NCBI GenBank assembly: GCA_934667845.1
Contig: CAKUMQ010000038.1
Coordinates: forward strand, 1-25,164
Length of the DNA stretch: 25,164 nt
Source: an uncultured Eubacteriales bacterium
GTDB lineage: Bacteria; Bacillota; Clostridia; Oscillospirales; Acutalibacteraceae
Direction of reading: 5' to 3'
Shown here: in pieces, positions 15,671-22,545 of the stretch
Position numbering within the stretch: position 1 is the first letter of the stretch
Layout: every line of letters begins with the position of its first letter
The notes under the pieces: generated by a model
What the model was told of the DNA's origin: nothing
The model's database searches: none
Seen by the model: the letters and a program-made list of their open reading frames with translations, nothing else
Made by a program: the position numbers and the translations under genes

Positions 15671-15699
15671 AGGTTGTTCCTCCTTTCAGATCGACCGAC

Positions 15700-15957
15700 T
15701 TATTTCGCTTTTTCCACGATGTTGATCACGCGCCAGCACTTGTCCTTGGACAGGTGGCGGGTCTCCATAACGGCCACGCGGTCGCCCACGCGGCACTCGT
15801 TATTCTCATCGTGGGCCTTCAGCTTCACGGTACGCTTTACGATCTTCTTATACAGCGGATGCCGGACGTTGTCCTGGATCGCGACGACAACGGTCTTGTC
15901 CATCTTGTCGCTGACCACCACGCCGGTGCGGGTTTTTCTCAGATTACGATCGCTCAC
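15700..15957 (-). CDS. rpsQ: Ribosomal protein uS17
   Basis: An 85-residue OB-fold 16S rRNA-binding protein. RKTRTGVVVSDKMDKTVVVAI, then HPLYKKIVKRTVKLKAHDEN and CRVGDRVAVMETRHLSKDKCWRV are family hallmarks. The start codon is GTG at 15957 (MSDRNLRKT) with ggagg upstream at 7-8 nt. It follows rpmC by 18 nt. Confidence 0.98.
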   Translation of the reverse strand: MSDRNLRKTRTGVVVSDKMDKTVVVAIQDNVRHPLYKKIVKRTVKLKAHDENNECRVGDRVAVMETRHLSKDKCWRVINIVEKAK

Positions 15958-15975
15958 AGCTTTTTCCTCCTTCCG

Positions 15976-16194
15976 TTACGCTTCGGCGCCGTTTTCGGTC
16001 TTGTTCTCGCTCATGACCGTCTTGATCACAGCGATTTCCTTCTTGACGGCTTTCAGACGCATCGGATTATCGAGCTGGTTGATGGCGCTCTGGAACCGCA
16101 GATTGAACAGCTCTTTCTTAAGCTCGGCGATACGCGTCTCCTGCTCCTCTACGCTCATGTCGCGGATCTTCTGTCTCTCCGTCTTTTTCATCAC
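15976..16194 (-). CDS. rpmC: Ribosomal protein uL29
   Basis: A 72-residue alpha-helical protein at the peptide tunnel exit, docking site for trigger factor and SRP together with L23. The core RDMSVEEQETRIAELKKELFNLRFQSAINQLDNPMRLKAVKKEIAVIKTV is typical. ATG at 16194 overlaps the rplP stop by 4 nt (ATGA), indicating translational coupling. The tail (SENKTENGAEA) is a short acidic extension. Confidence 0.97.
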   Translation of the reverse strand: MMKKTERQKIRDMSVEEQETRIAELKKELFNLRFQSAINQLDNPMRLKAVKKEIAVIKTVMSENKTENGAEA

Positions 16195-16616
16195 TGCTCA
16201 CCATCCGTTTCTTCCTTGCGAACAAATTTGCACTTGATGGGCAGCTTGTTCGCGGCAAGACGCAGGGCCTCCTGCGCCACTTCCTCGGACACGCCGGCGA
16301 TCTCGAACATCACGCGGCCGGGCTTGACCACAGCCACCCAGTATTCGGGCGAGCCTTTACCGGAGCCCATTCGGGTCTCAGCGGGCTTCTGGGTGATGGG
16401 CTTGTCGGGGAAGATCTTGATCCAGACCTGACCGCCACGCTTGATGTAGCGGGTCATGGCGATACGGGCGGCTTCGATCTGGCGGGAGGTGATCCACGCC
16501 GGCTCGAGCGCCTGCAGGCCGAAATCACCGTAGGTCACGGTGTTGCCTCGCAGGGATTTACCGGTGAGGCGGCCGCGGTGGACGCGGCGATATTTTACTC
16601 TCTTAGGCAACAGCAT
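16191..16616 (-). CDS. rplP: Ribosomal protein uL16
   Basis: Late-assembling large-subunit protein that positions the A-site tRNA. The 141 residues start MLLPKRVKYRRVHRGRLTGKS and contain LEPAWITSRQIEAARIAMTRYIKRGGQVWIKIFPDKP and the RMGSGKGSPEYWVAVVKPGR loop, near the peptidyl transferase centre. ATG at 16616 overlaps the rpsC stop by one base (TAATG). Confidence 0.98.
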   Translation of the reverse strand: MLLPKRVKYRRVHRGRLTGKSLRGNTVTYGDFGLQALEPAWITSRQIEAARIAMTRYIKRGGQVWIKIFPDKPITQKPAETRMGSGKGSPEYWVAVVKPGRVMFEIAGVSEEVAQEALRLAANKLPIKCKFVRKEETDGEQ

Positions 16617-17281
16617 TACTTGCGGCCTCCTTCCCGACGGGGTTTGGCGGCGCCCGCCAGCACTTCACCGCGGTAGATCCACGTTTTCACGCCGATCCGG
16701 CCGTAGGTGGTGTTGGCTTCGGCGAAGCCGTAATCAATATCGGCGCGCAGCGTCTGCAGGGGAATGGTTCCCTCGTGATACTGCTCGCGGCGGGCGATCT
16801 CGGCGCCGCCCAGACGGCCGGACACCTGGATCTTGATACCCTTGGCGCCGAGCTTCATGGAGCGGCCGATCGCCATCTTCATGGCGCGGCGGAAGGACAC
16901 GCGCTTCTCGAGCTGCTGAGCGATGCTCTCGGCGACGAGCTGCGCATCCAGATCGGGGTTCTTCACCTCAACGATGTTGATGAGCGTCGGCTTGCCGAGC
17001 ATCTTCTCGCAGGTCGCGCGCAGCTTCTCGATCTCCGCGCCGCCCTTGCCGATGACGATGCCGGGCTTCGCGCAGTGGATGTGGATGCGGACGCGGGAGG
17101 CGTCACGCTCAATCTCGATCTTCGGCACGCCGGCGGCGTACAGCTTGTTTTTCAGAAATTTACGCAGTTTGTAATCCGCGACCAGCGTATCGCCGAACTC
17201 GCTGTCCTTGACGAACCAGCGGGAATCCCAGTTTTTGATCACACCGACGCGCAGACCGTGGGGATTGACTTTCTGTCCCAT
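16616..17281 (-). CDS. rpsC: Ribosomal protein uS3
   Basis: Protein at the mRNA entry tunnel of the 30S subunit. The 221 residues have the conserved start MGQKVNPHGLRVGVIKNWDSRW, a type II KH domain with IVIGKGG (75-81), and the C-terminal domain with SGRLGGAEIARREQYHEGTIPLQTLRADIDYG. ATG at 17281 has gaggagg upstream. It is followed by an overlapping rplP. Confidence 0.98.
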   Translation of the reverse strand: MGQKVNPHGLRVGVIKNWDSRWFVKDSEFGDTLVADYKLRKFLKNKLYAAGVPKIEIERDASRVRIHIHCAKPGIVIGKGGAEIEKLRATCEKMLGKPTLINIVEVKNPDLDAQLVAESIAQQLEKRVSFRRAMKMAIGRSMKLGAKGIKIQVSGRLGGAEIARREQYHEGTIPLQTLRADIDYGFAEANTTYGRIGVKTWIYRGEVLAGAAKPRREGGRK

Positions 17282-17299
17282 AATTGACCTCCTCCTCGC

Positions 17300-17635
17300 T
17301 TATTCCGCTTCCCGGAGCACCACAGTGATGTGCGAAGTCCGCTTTTCGATGCGGAACGCACGACCCTGCGCTCTCGGGCGCACACGCTTGAGAATGGGAC
17401 CGGGGCACGCGAAGCACTCCGCAACATACAGCGCGTTTTTATCCATGTTGAAATTGTTCTCCGCGTTGGCGACAGCCGATTTGAGCAGCTTCTCGAGCGG
17501 CTCGCAGGCAGCCTTGGGCGTGTTCTGCACGATCGCCATTGCGACGTCAACCGGCTTGTTGCGGATGAGATCGAGAACGATTTTCACTTTGCGGGGGGAA
17601 ATACGGACGTAAGTCGCCTTAGCCGTTGCTTCCAT
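17300..17635 (-). CDS. rplV: Ribosomal protein uL22
   Basis: Lines the peptide exit tunnel through a long beta hairpin (GPILKRVRPRAQGRAFRI), a site where macrolide-resistance changes occur in other bacteria. The 111 residues contain the helical core RISPRKVKIVLDLIRNKPVDVAMAI and end in SHITVVLREAE. ATG at 17635 follows aaggag. Standard position between rpsS and rpsC. Confidence 0.98.
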   Translation of the reverse strand: MEATAKATYVRISPRKVKIVLDLIRNKPVDVAMAIVQNTPKAACEPLEKLLKSAVANAENNFNMDKNALYVAECFACPGPILKRVRPRAQGRAFRIEKRTSHITVVLREAE

Positions 17636-17658
17636 GACGTTTCTCTCCTTTCATCCGA

Positions 17659-17931
17659 TCACTTCGTAGTCTTGGAGCCGGCATGGCCCTTGAAGGTACG
17701 AGTCGGGGCAAATTCGCCGAGCTTGTGGCCGACCATGTCCTCGGTGACATACACCGGCACATGCTTGCGGCCGTCGTGGACGGCGATGGTGTGACCGACA
17801 AAATCCGGGAAGATCGTGGAGCTGCGGCTCCACGTTTTCAGGATCCGCTTCTCGCCGGCCTTGTTCATTTCCTGAATCCTTTTCAGCAGCACGGGCTGTA
17901 CGAAAGGACCCTTCTTTACGCTTCTACCCAT
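17659..17931 (-). CDS. rpsS: Ribosomal protein uS19
   Basis: 30S head protein that contacts S13. The 90 residues start MGRSVKKGPFV and contain TWSRSSTIFPDFVGHTIAVHDGRKHVPVYVTEDMVGHKLGEFAPTRTF, the family signature. Eight further in-frame codons upstream are rejected because ATG at 17931 has aaaggag about 10 nt before it and matches the universal start. It lies 20 nt after rplB. Confidence 0.97.
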   Translation of the reverse strand: MGRSVKKGPFVQPVLLKRIQEMNKAGEKRILKTWSRSSTIFPDFVGHTIAVHDGRKHVPVYVTEDMVGHKLGEFAPTRTFKGHAGSKTTK

Positions 17932-17951
17932 AAATCTGAATCTCCTTTCGA

Positions 17952-18785
17952 TCACTTACCGTTGCGGCGTTTCACAATGAACTTATCCGAACGATTATGC
18001 GTCTTGCGGGTCTTATATCCGAGGGCGGGCTTGCCCCACGGGGTCACAGGACCGGGACGGCCGATCGGGGATTTGCCTTCGCCGCCGCCGTGCGGGTGGT
18101 CGTTCGGGTTCATGACGGAACCGCGAACCTCGGGACGCCAGCCCATGTGGCGCTTGCGGCCGGCCTTGCCGAGCTTGACGTTCTCATGCTCGAGGTTGCC
18201 GACCTGACCGATGGTCGCCATGCAGTTCTGGGGCACATAGCGCATCTCGCCGGAGGGCAGACGCACCATCGCGAGCGCGCCCTCTTTACCCATGAGCTGC
18301 GCCATCGTACCAGCGGAGCGGGCAAGCTGAGCGCCCTTGCCGGGGTACAGCTCGATGTTGTGGATGAACGTACCGACCGGGATAGCGGACAGGGGCAGCG
18401 CGTTGCCGACCTTGATATCGGCAGCAGCGCCGGCGTACACCTTGTCGCCGACCTTCAGGCCGTAGGGCGCCACGATGTAGCGCTTCTCGCCGTCCTCATA
18501 CTGCACCAGCGCGATGTGGGCGCTGCGGTTGGGGTCATACTCGAGCGTCAGCACCGTCGCCGCCATGTCGAGCTTGTTGCGCTTGAAGTCGATGATACGG
18601 TACTTCTGACGGTTGCCGCCGCCGCGGTGACGGACGGTGATGCGGCCGTAGCTGTTGCGGCCGGCATGCTTTTTGTTCGGAGCCAGCAGGCTCTTCTCCG
18701 GAGCTACCTTGGACAGGGCGCTGTAATCCATGGTGGTCATGTTGCGCCGTCCGGGAGTAGTCGGTTTGTATACTTTGATAGGCAT
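17952..18785 (-). CDS. rplB: Ribosomal protein uL2
   Basis: One of the most conserved large-subunit proteins, needed for subunit association and peptidyl transfer. The 277 residues show the N-terminal OB-like domain (RHRGGGNRQKYRIIDFKRNK), the SH3-like domain, and NPNDHPHGGGEGKSPIGRPG with His230, the counterpart of the E. coli residue implicated in peptidyl transferase activity. ATG at 18785 has aaggagag upstream. A 92-nt spacer with two hairpins separates it from rplW. Confidence 0.98.
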   Translation of the reverse strand: MPIKVYKPTTPGRRNMTTMDYSALSKVAPEKSLLAPNKKHAGRNSYGRITVRHRGGGNRQKYRIIDFKRNKLDMAATVLTLEYDPNRSAHIALVQYEDGEKRYIVAPYGLKVGDKVYAGAAADIKVGNALPLSAIPVGTFIHNIELYPGKGAQLARSAGTMAQLMGKEGALAMVRLPSGEMRYVPQNCMATIGQVGNLEHENVKLGKAGRKRHMGWRPEVRGSVMNPNDHPHGGGEGKSPIGRPGPVTPWGKPALGYKTRKTHNRSDKFIVKRRNGK

Positions 18786-18816
18786 TCCGATTGTCTCTCC
18801 TTTTCCTTGGCTTTGC

Positions 18817-18864
18817 GGGCGCGCTCAGGCGGCGCGCCCATACGTTGCCGGGGACGATTCCCCG
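18817..18864 (-). other. Tandem hairpins in the rplW-rplB spacer
   Basis: Two GC-rich stems lie in a 92-nt spacer: 6 bp with a 4-nt loop at 18849-18864, and 7 bp with a 9-nt loop at 18817-18839. They lie just upstream of the rplB ribosome binding site, with no U-run. In most bacteria rplW and rplB are only about 10-20 nt apart, so this spacer is unusual. Confidence 0.55.
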
Positions 18865-18877
18865 CGGTCTGTGTCTA

Positions 18878-19171
18878 TCAGAACAGGCCGTCGAAGAATT
18901 CGATGGTCTTGGAGTCGGCCGAGAGGGTCACGACGGCTTTCTTCCAGTCGGAGGTGTAGCCCTCGCTGCGACCCATGCGGCGCTTGCGCCCCTTCATGCT
19001 GATGGTGTTGACCTTCGCGACCTTGGTGCCCTCGAAGATGGTCTCGATCGCCTTGGCGATCTCGATCTTGTTGGCACCCTTAGCCACGCGGAACGTATAC
19101 TTTTTCTCCGGCAGGGCGGCAACCGCCTTTTCGGTGATGACCGGAGCGATGATGATATCACGGGCGTTCAT
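18878..19171 (-). CDS. rplW: Ribosomal protein uL23
   Basis: Tunnel-exit protein that docks trigger factor and SRP. The 97 residues contain IIAPVITEKAVAALPEKKYTFRVAKGANKIEIAKAIETIF and KVNTISMKGRKRRMGRSEGYTSDWKKAVVTL, both diagnostic. ATG at 19171 overlaps the rplD stop by one base (TAATG), so translation is coupled to L4. Confidence 0.98.
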   Translation of the reverse strand: MNARDIIIAPVITEKAVAALPEKKYTFRVAKGANKIEIAKAIETIFEGTKVAKVNTISMKGRKRRMGRSEGYTSDWKKAVVTLSADSKTIEFFDGLF

Positions 19172-19794
19172 TAGGCGTATACCTCCTCGATCCGAGCGAC
19201 GGCATCCTTCACGACGATGAATTTATCGGCGTTGATGACGTCGTAGGTGTTGAGCGTGCTGACCTGTGCGGTCTTGACGCCGGGGATGTTGCGGGCGGAG
19301 CGGACCAGCACCTGATCGTTCTCCGGCAGCACCAGGAGCACTTTCTTTTCGGCGCCCAGCGCGCGGAGCATCTCCGCGATCGCCTTGGTGCGGTAGGTCT
19401 CCAGAGAGAGGGACTCGAGCACCAGCATATCGCCGGCGGCGACCTTGGCGGAGAAGGCGGATTTCAGCGCCAGACGGCGCACCTTCTTCGGCAGGGCGTA
19501 GCTGTAGTCACGGGGCTTCGGGCCGAGGGCGATACCGCCGTGGGTCCACTGCGGCGCACGGGTCGAACCCTGGCGCGCATGGCCGGTGCCCTTCTGGCGC
19601 CACGGCTTTTTGCCGCCGCCGCGCACCTCAGCGCGGGTGAGGGTCGACTGGGTGCCCTGCCGCTGATTGGCGAGGTGGTTGACGACAGCCGCGTGCATCA
19701 CGACGGCGTTCGGCTCGATGCCGAACACGCTGTCGGCCAGCTCCATCGTACCGGTCTCTTTACCGGTCATATCAAAAACAGAAACGGTAGACAT
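19171..19794 (-). CDS. rplD: Ribosomal protein uL4
   Basis: Large-subunit protein whose extended loop lines the exit tunnel. The 207 residues contain the tunnel loop region (ANQRQGTQSTLTRAEVRGGGKKPWRQKGTGHARQGSTRAPQWTHGG) and a globular domain with the ALGAEKKVLLVLP strand. In gamma-proteobacteria L4 regulates the S10 operon through its leader; whether the leader here responds to L4 is unknown. ATG at 19794 has aaggagg upstream. Confidence 0.98.
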   Translation of the reverse strand: MSTVSVFDMTGKETGTMELADSVFGIEPNAVVMHAAVVNHLANQRQGTQSTLTRAEVRGGGKKPWRQKGTGHARQGSTRAPQWTHGGIALGPKPRDYSYALPKKVRRLALKSAFSAKVAAGDMLVLESLSLETYRTKAIAEMLRALGAEKKVLLVLPENDQVLVRSARNIPGVKTAQVSTLNTYDVINADKFIVVKDAVARIEEVYA

Positions 19795-19814
19795 AGTTCG
19801 TTATCCTCCTTCCC

Positions 19815-20450
19815 TTACGCCTTCTTGACGCTGTCCGAAAGCAGCACGATGCCGCCGCGGGGACCGGGAACGGCGCCGCGCACAGCGATCAGGTTGTTTT
19901 CAGCGTCCACCTTCACGACGTCCAGATTCTGCACGGTGACGCGCTCGCAGCCGAGATGGCCGGCGCCCTTCATGCCCTTGAACACGCGGGAAGGCGAGGA
20001 GCAGGCTCCGAGGGAGCCGGCGTGACGCGCCACAGGACCGGTGCCGTGCGTTTCCTTCAGACGCTGGAAGTTCCAGCGCTTGATCGCACCGGCGTAGCCC
20101 TTGCCCTTGCTGGTGCCGACCACGTCCACGCGGTCGCCGGCGGCAAAGACGTCAGCCTTGAGCACGTCGCCCACGTTGAACGCGTCGCAGTCCGCCAGGC
20201 GGAACTCGCGGAGCGTTTTCTTCGGCGCAACGTCCGATTTGTCAAAGTGGCCTTTCATGGGTTTGTTGACGTGCTTGGCCGACACGTCGCCGAAGCCGAG
20301 CTGGAGCGCGGCATAGCCGTCGTTCTCCACCGTCTTCTTCTGGGTAACGACGCAGGGACCGGCCTCAATGACCGTGACCGGGACGACGTTGCCCTTTTCA
20401 TCGAAGATCTGGGTCATGCCCATTTTCTTGCCGATGATGCCTTTTTGCAT
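19815..20450 (-). CDS. rplC: Ribosomal protein uL3
   Basis: Early assembly protein reaching to the peptidyl transferase centre. The 211 residues start MQKGIIGKKMGMTQIFDEKGNVVPVTVIEAGPC and contain GKGYAGAIKRWNFQR, and RHAGSLGACSSPSRVFKGMKGAGHLG, the region around the conserved tip loop. ATG at 20450 follows aaggaggt. A 143-nt spacer separates it from rpsJ. Confidence 0.98.
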   Translation of the reverse strand: MQKGIIGKKMGMTQIFDEKGNVVPVTVIEAGPCVVTQKKTVENDGYAALQLGFGDVSAKHVNKPMKGHFDKSDVAPKKTLREFRLADCDAFNVGDVLKADVFAAGDRVDVVGTSKGKGYAGAIKRWNFQRLKETHGTGPVARHAGSLGACSSPSRVFKGMKGAGHLGCERVTVQNLDVVKVDAENNLIAVRGAVPGPRGGIVLLSDSVKKA

Positions 20451-20593
20451 GTTTTCCTACCTCCTTGGTTATTGGTTGACGTCGGACACCGCTTCCCGCG
20501 CACCGATGCTTTTCGGCAAGCCGAAGTTCTCGCTGCGGAGCGGCGGCGTCTCCCGCCAACATGACCTCGCGCTGCGGATGTCAGGCCGTTTGT
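20451..20593 (-). other. Long rpsJ-rplC spacer
   Basis: This 143-nt non-coding spacer contains the rplC ribosome binding site, a hairpin with a CUUG loop at 20509-20526, a small ggcg/cgcc hairpin, and a 9-nt direct repeat (tccgcagcg) present twice about 40 nt apart. No promoter or U-run terminator was recognised. Confidence 0.4.
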
Positions 20594-20905
20594 TTACAGC
20601 TTGATCTCAATTTCCACACCGGCGGGGAGCTCAAGGCCCATAAGAGCCTCAACGGTCTTGTTGGACGGACGAAGGATGTCGATCAGACGCTTGTGCGTCC
20701 GGGTCTCGAACTGCTCGCGGGAATCCTTGTACTTGTGCACCGCGCGCAGGATCGTGACGACCTCCTTCTCGGTGGGCAGAGGGATCGGGCCGGACACACG
20801 GGCGCCGGTACGGCGAGCGGTCTCGACGATCTTCTCTGCGGCCTGATCGACCAGCTGGTGATCATAGCCCTTGATGCGGATACGGATTTTTTCTTTGACT
20901 GCCAC
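20594..20905 (-). CDS. rpsJ: Ribosomal protein uS10
   Basis: 30S head protein that also serves as NusE in antitermination with NusB. The 103 residues carry IRIRIKGYDHQLVDQAAEKIVETARRTGARVSGPIPLPTEKEV and THKRLIDILRPSNKTVEALMGLELPAGVEIEIKL. The start codon is GTG at 20905 with aaggagg upstream; no in-frame ATG precedes the conserved core. It is the first gene of the superoperon, about 330 nt after the promoter. Confidence 0.98.
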   Translation of the reverse strand: MAVKEKIRIRIKGYDHQLVDQAAEKIVETARRTGARVSGPIPLPTEKEVVTILRAVHKYKDSREQFETRTHKRLIDILRPSNKTVEALMGLELPAGVEIEIKL

Positions 20906-21236
20906 TGAAAAACGCCTCCTTGAATTTTAGTTGGCGGGCGACGCTTGACCGTTTACACACCGCCGGGTGTTTCGTGCCCGGCCATGAAAAAACCGGAGAC
21001 TTGTCTGGTGCAAGCATCCGGGATTACGGAACAGCGTCCTACCGCAGCGGCAGCGCCGGTTTGCTCCGACCGTGCAAGCCCCGAAAACGGGACGGTCGCC
21101 GACATTGCCCCCACGATACTCCTTGTCGCCCGGTTTGAAATCGGACATACTCAGCGGAAAAACCGGCCGTTTGCCAGCCGCAACCTCCCGCGTCATCGCA
21201 TATCGTGCAGTCGTGTACAGCCGGATTCAGCCGTAC
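20906..21236 (-). promoter_or_regulatory. Structured 5' leader of the S10 superoperon
   Basis: The predicted transcript begins with an 8-bp stem (21215-21236, including two G-U pairs) formed by the very first nucleotides. A second stem with an inner hairpin follows at 21067-21098 (7 bp outer, 4 bp inner with a UUUU loop), then the candidate attenuator at 20987-21021, then a 6-bp GC stem at 20962-20982, and finally the rpsJ ribosome binding site. An 8-nt repeat (gtgcaagc, plus strand) occurs at 21008-21015 and 21072-21079, in the attenuator and in the second stem, so alternative pairing is possible. I do not recognise any T-box or known r-protein leader. Confidence 0.6.
20987..21021 (-). terminator. 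Candidate attenuator in the S10 leader
   Basis: A stem made of ccgga (21017-21021) and tccgg (20993-20997), with an inner 4-bp cttg/caag stem and a 7-nt loop, is followed immediately on the minus strand by six U (20987-20992). It has the architecture of an intrinsic terminator but a modest stem, and lies about 80 nt upstream of the rpsJ start, between promoter and first gene. This suggests conditional premature termination. Confidence 0.55.
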
Positions 21237-21242
21237 TTGCCT

Positions 21243-21271
21243 ATTATACGGTGTATTCCGGGTTTTTGCAA
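21243..21271 (-). promoter_or_regulatory. Promoter of the S10-spc-alpha superoperon
   Basis: Minus strand TTGCAA (21266-21271), a 17-nt spacer, and a perfect TATAAT (21243-21248). An A-rich stretch (about 21272-21290) directly upstream resembles an UP element, as expected for a strong ribosomal promoter. Predicted start is near 21236. Confidence 0.85.
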
Positions 21272-21338
21272 GTATTTTCTTTCAATTTTCCGGCGCTTTG
21301 TGCGTAGAACTTTACGGAATATTTTTCTTTTCTTTTGT

Positions 21339-21806
21339 TCAATCTGTCACATGGCACAGCGATGTCAATACACCGTGCCGCCCGATGTCCAGCACGGCAT
21401 AGGCACCGTCCGCGCCGACGCTGCCGGGGTTGACAAGCTGCAGCCCGCGGTCGCTGATCTCACACGCCTGGTGCGTGTGCCCGAACAGCACTACGGCAGC
21501 CGAGCGCTCCCGCGCCGCCAGCGCAAGGGCGGTCAGGTCATATTTTACCTTATAGAGATGCCCGTGGGTCATCATCACGGTCACGCCGCCGAACGTCTCG
21601 GTGCGCACGGTGGGGACGGCGGTGCCGCCGTCGCAGTTGCCGCAGACAGCGATCAGCCGCCGATCGGGATAGCTTTCCTGCATCTGCGCCCAGTCCTTCA
21701 GCCCGTCGCCCAAAAACAGATACGCCTCTGCCTCCGGCTGGTCGGCAAACACCCGGCGCAGGCGCGCAAGTCGCCCGTGGCTGTCGGACATTACCACAAT
21801 CCGCAT
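21339..21806 (-). CDS. YfcE/MJ0936-family metallophosphoesterase
   Basis: A 155-residue cytoplasmic phosphodiesterase with a complete dinuclear metal centre: Asp8 and His10 (SDSHG), Asp34 (LGDG), Asn57 in GNCD, His81 and His83 (THGH), and GHTH at 109-112, followed by NPGSV at 126-130. This is the calcineurin-like fold of the YfcE/MJ0936 group, active on model phosphodiesters; the natural substrate is unknown. In-frame ATGs 2 and 5 codons upstream are rejected since gagga lies 6 nt before the ATG at 21806. It is divergent from the small-gene operon and lies just upstream of the S10 promoter; no clear terminator follows it. Confidence 0.92.
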   Translation of the reverse strand: MRIVVMSDSHGRLARLRRVFADQPEAEAYLFLGDGLKDWAQMQESYPDRRLIAVCGNCDGGTAVPTVRTETFGGVTVMMTHGHLYKVKYDLTALALAARERSAAVVLFGHTHQACEISDRGLQLVNPGSVGADGAYAVLDIGRHGVLTSLCHVTD

Positions 21807-21898
21807 AGTCATTCCTCGCATATCTTCGATAGATTTCGCATAGCATTTACCGTGCGGTGCGCCGCACGCATCTGAACTTGTGACAGGAGGGGATCCCC
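21807..21898. promoter_or_regulatory. Divergent intergenic region
   Basis: This 92-nt region separates the phosphoesterase gene (minus) from the small-gene operon (plus). It must hold at least the plus-strand promoter, but no convincing housekeeping -35/-10 pair is visible. It carries the aggagggg ribosome binding site (about 21885-21893) and a gtgcggtgcgccgcac hairpin at about 21853-21868. Confidence 0.4.
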
Positions 21899-22153
21899 AT
21901 GGGAAACAGCATCACGCCGGAGCAGCTGGAGGCACTTGTCCAATATGCCGCGCGGCGGCTGCATATGTCGCCGCAGGAGCTGTCCGACACCGTCCGCACG
22001 CAGGGGCTTGCGGGACTTTCGGGCAAATTGACGCCGCAGGAGGCGGAAAAGCTGCCGAAAACGCTGCCGGATAAGGCGGAGGCAGAGGAGCTGCTGCGCT
22101 CGGCGCAGGTACAGGAGCTGCTACGGCGGCTGTCGGGCGGTGAGCCGTCATGA
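21899..22153 (+). CDS. Small helical protein of unknown function (gene 1 of 3)
   Basis: An 84-residue acidic protein I do not recognise with certainty. It is predicted to be mostly helical: residues 7-22 (PEQLEALVQYAARRLH), then SPQELSDTVRTQGLAGLSGKL, and EAEELLRSAQVQELLRRLSGG near the end. There is no signal peptide, Cys or membrane segment. The start is clear: ATG at 21899 lies just after an aggagggg site. Its last codons overlap the next gene by 4 nt (ATGA). It recalls short helical hypothetical proteins that occur in many clostridia, but that is an impression, not a match. Confidence 0.75.
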   Translation: MGNSITPEQLEALVQYAARRLHMSPQELSDTVRTQGLAGLSGKLTPQEAEKLPKTLPDKAEAEELLRSAQVQELLRRLSGGEPS

Positions 22154-22545
22154 GCGGGACGGAAAATGACGCCCTGACCGAAAAGCTGCGCTCGGTGCTG
22201 TCATCGCCGGACAGCATGGCGAAGATCCAGGCGCTTGCCGGCTCGCTCGGGATGGGGGATCTGTCGTTTTCGCTGCCTGAGCCGTCCGGCGATGCCGGCG
22301 GCAAACCGCCCGGACCGGAACCGCCGCCCGCCGCTCCGGCACTTCCCTCCGGACTGGACACCTCCCTGCTGACCAAGCTCGCTCCGCTGCTGAACGGCGT
22401 CGACAAGGACAATCAGGACACGCGGCTGCTGCGGGCGCTGCGCCCCTATCTGCACGGGGAGCGCGAAAAGCGGCTCGACGAGGCGATCCGGCTTCTGCAG
22501 ATGGCGCCGCTTTTGCAGATGCTCGGCGGAAAGGAGGGCACATGA
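22150..22545 (+). CDS. Small protein with proline-rich linker, unknown function (gene 2 of 3)
   Basis: 131 residues in three parts: an N-terminal helix pair (TEKLRSVLSSPDSMAKIQALAGSL, about 10-33), a Pro/Gly-rich linker (about 43-67), and a C-terminal helical segment (SLLTKLAPLLNGVDKDNQDTRLLRALRPYLHGEREKRLDEAIRLLQMAPLLQML, about 72-125) that is amphipathic and basic. The N-terminal region echoes gene 1 (a pattern of leucines with SPxSM...), so the two may be distant relatives. ATG at 22150 overlaps gene 1, and the stop overlaps gene 3, both by ATGA, so the three are translationally coupled. Confidence 0.75.
   Translation: MSGTENDALTEKLRSVLSSPDSMAKIQALAGSLGMGDLSFSLPEPSGDAGGKPPGPEPPPAAPALPSGLDTSLLTKLAPLLNGVDKDNQDTRLLRALRPYLHGEREKRLDEAIRLLQMAPLLQMLGGKEGT

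Noticed and set aside
20927..21196. Open frame of 89 codons on the minus strand inside the S10 leader
   Set aside because: No ribosome binding site before its ATG, composition is Arg/Cys-rich without family character, and it runs through all the predicted hairpins including the attenuator U-run.
20906..21236. T-box riboswitch or known r-protein leader in the S10 leader
   Set aside because: No T-box sequence (tggnaccgcgg type) and no motif that I can match to a described ribosomal leader; kept only as an unassigned structured leader.
21818..21846. Possible sporulation sigma-F/G promoter (GCATA, 16 nt, CATAGCA) before the small-gene operon
   Set aside because: The -10 matches the consensus at too few positions and chance occurrence is likely; without expression data it is not supported.
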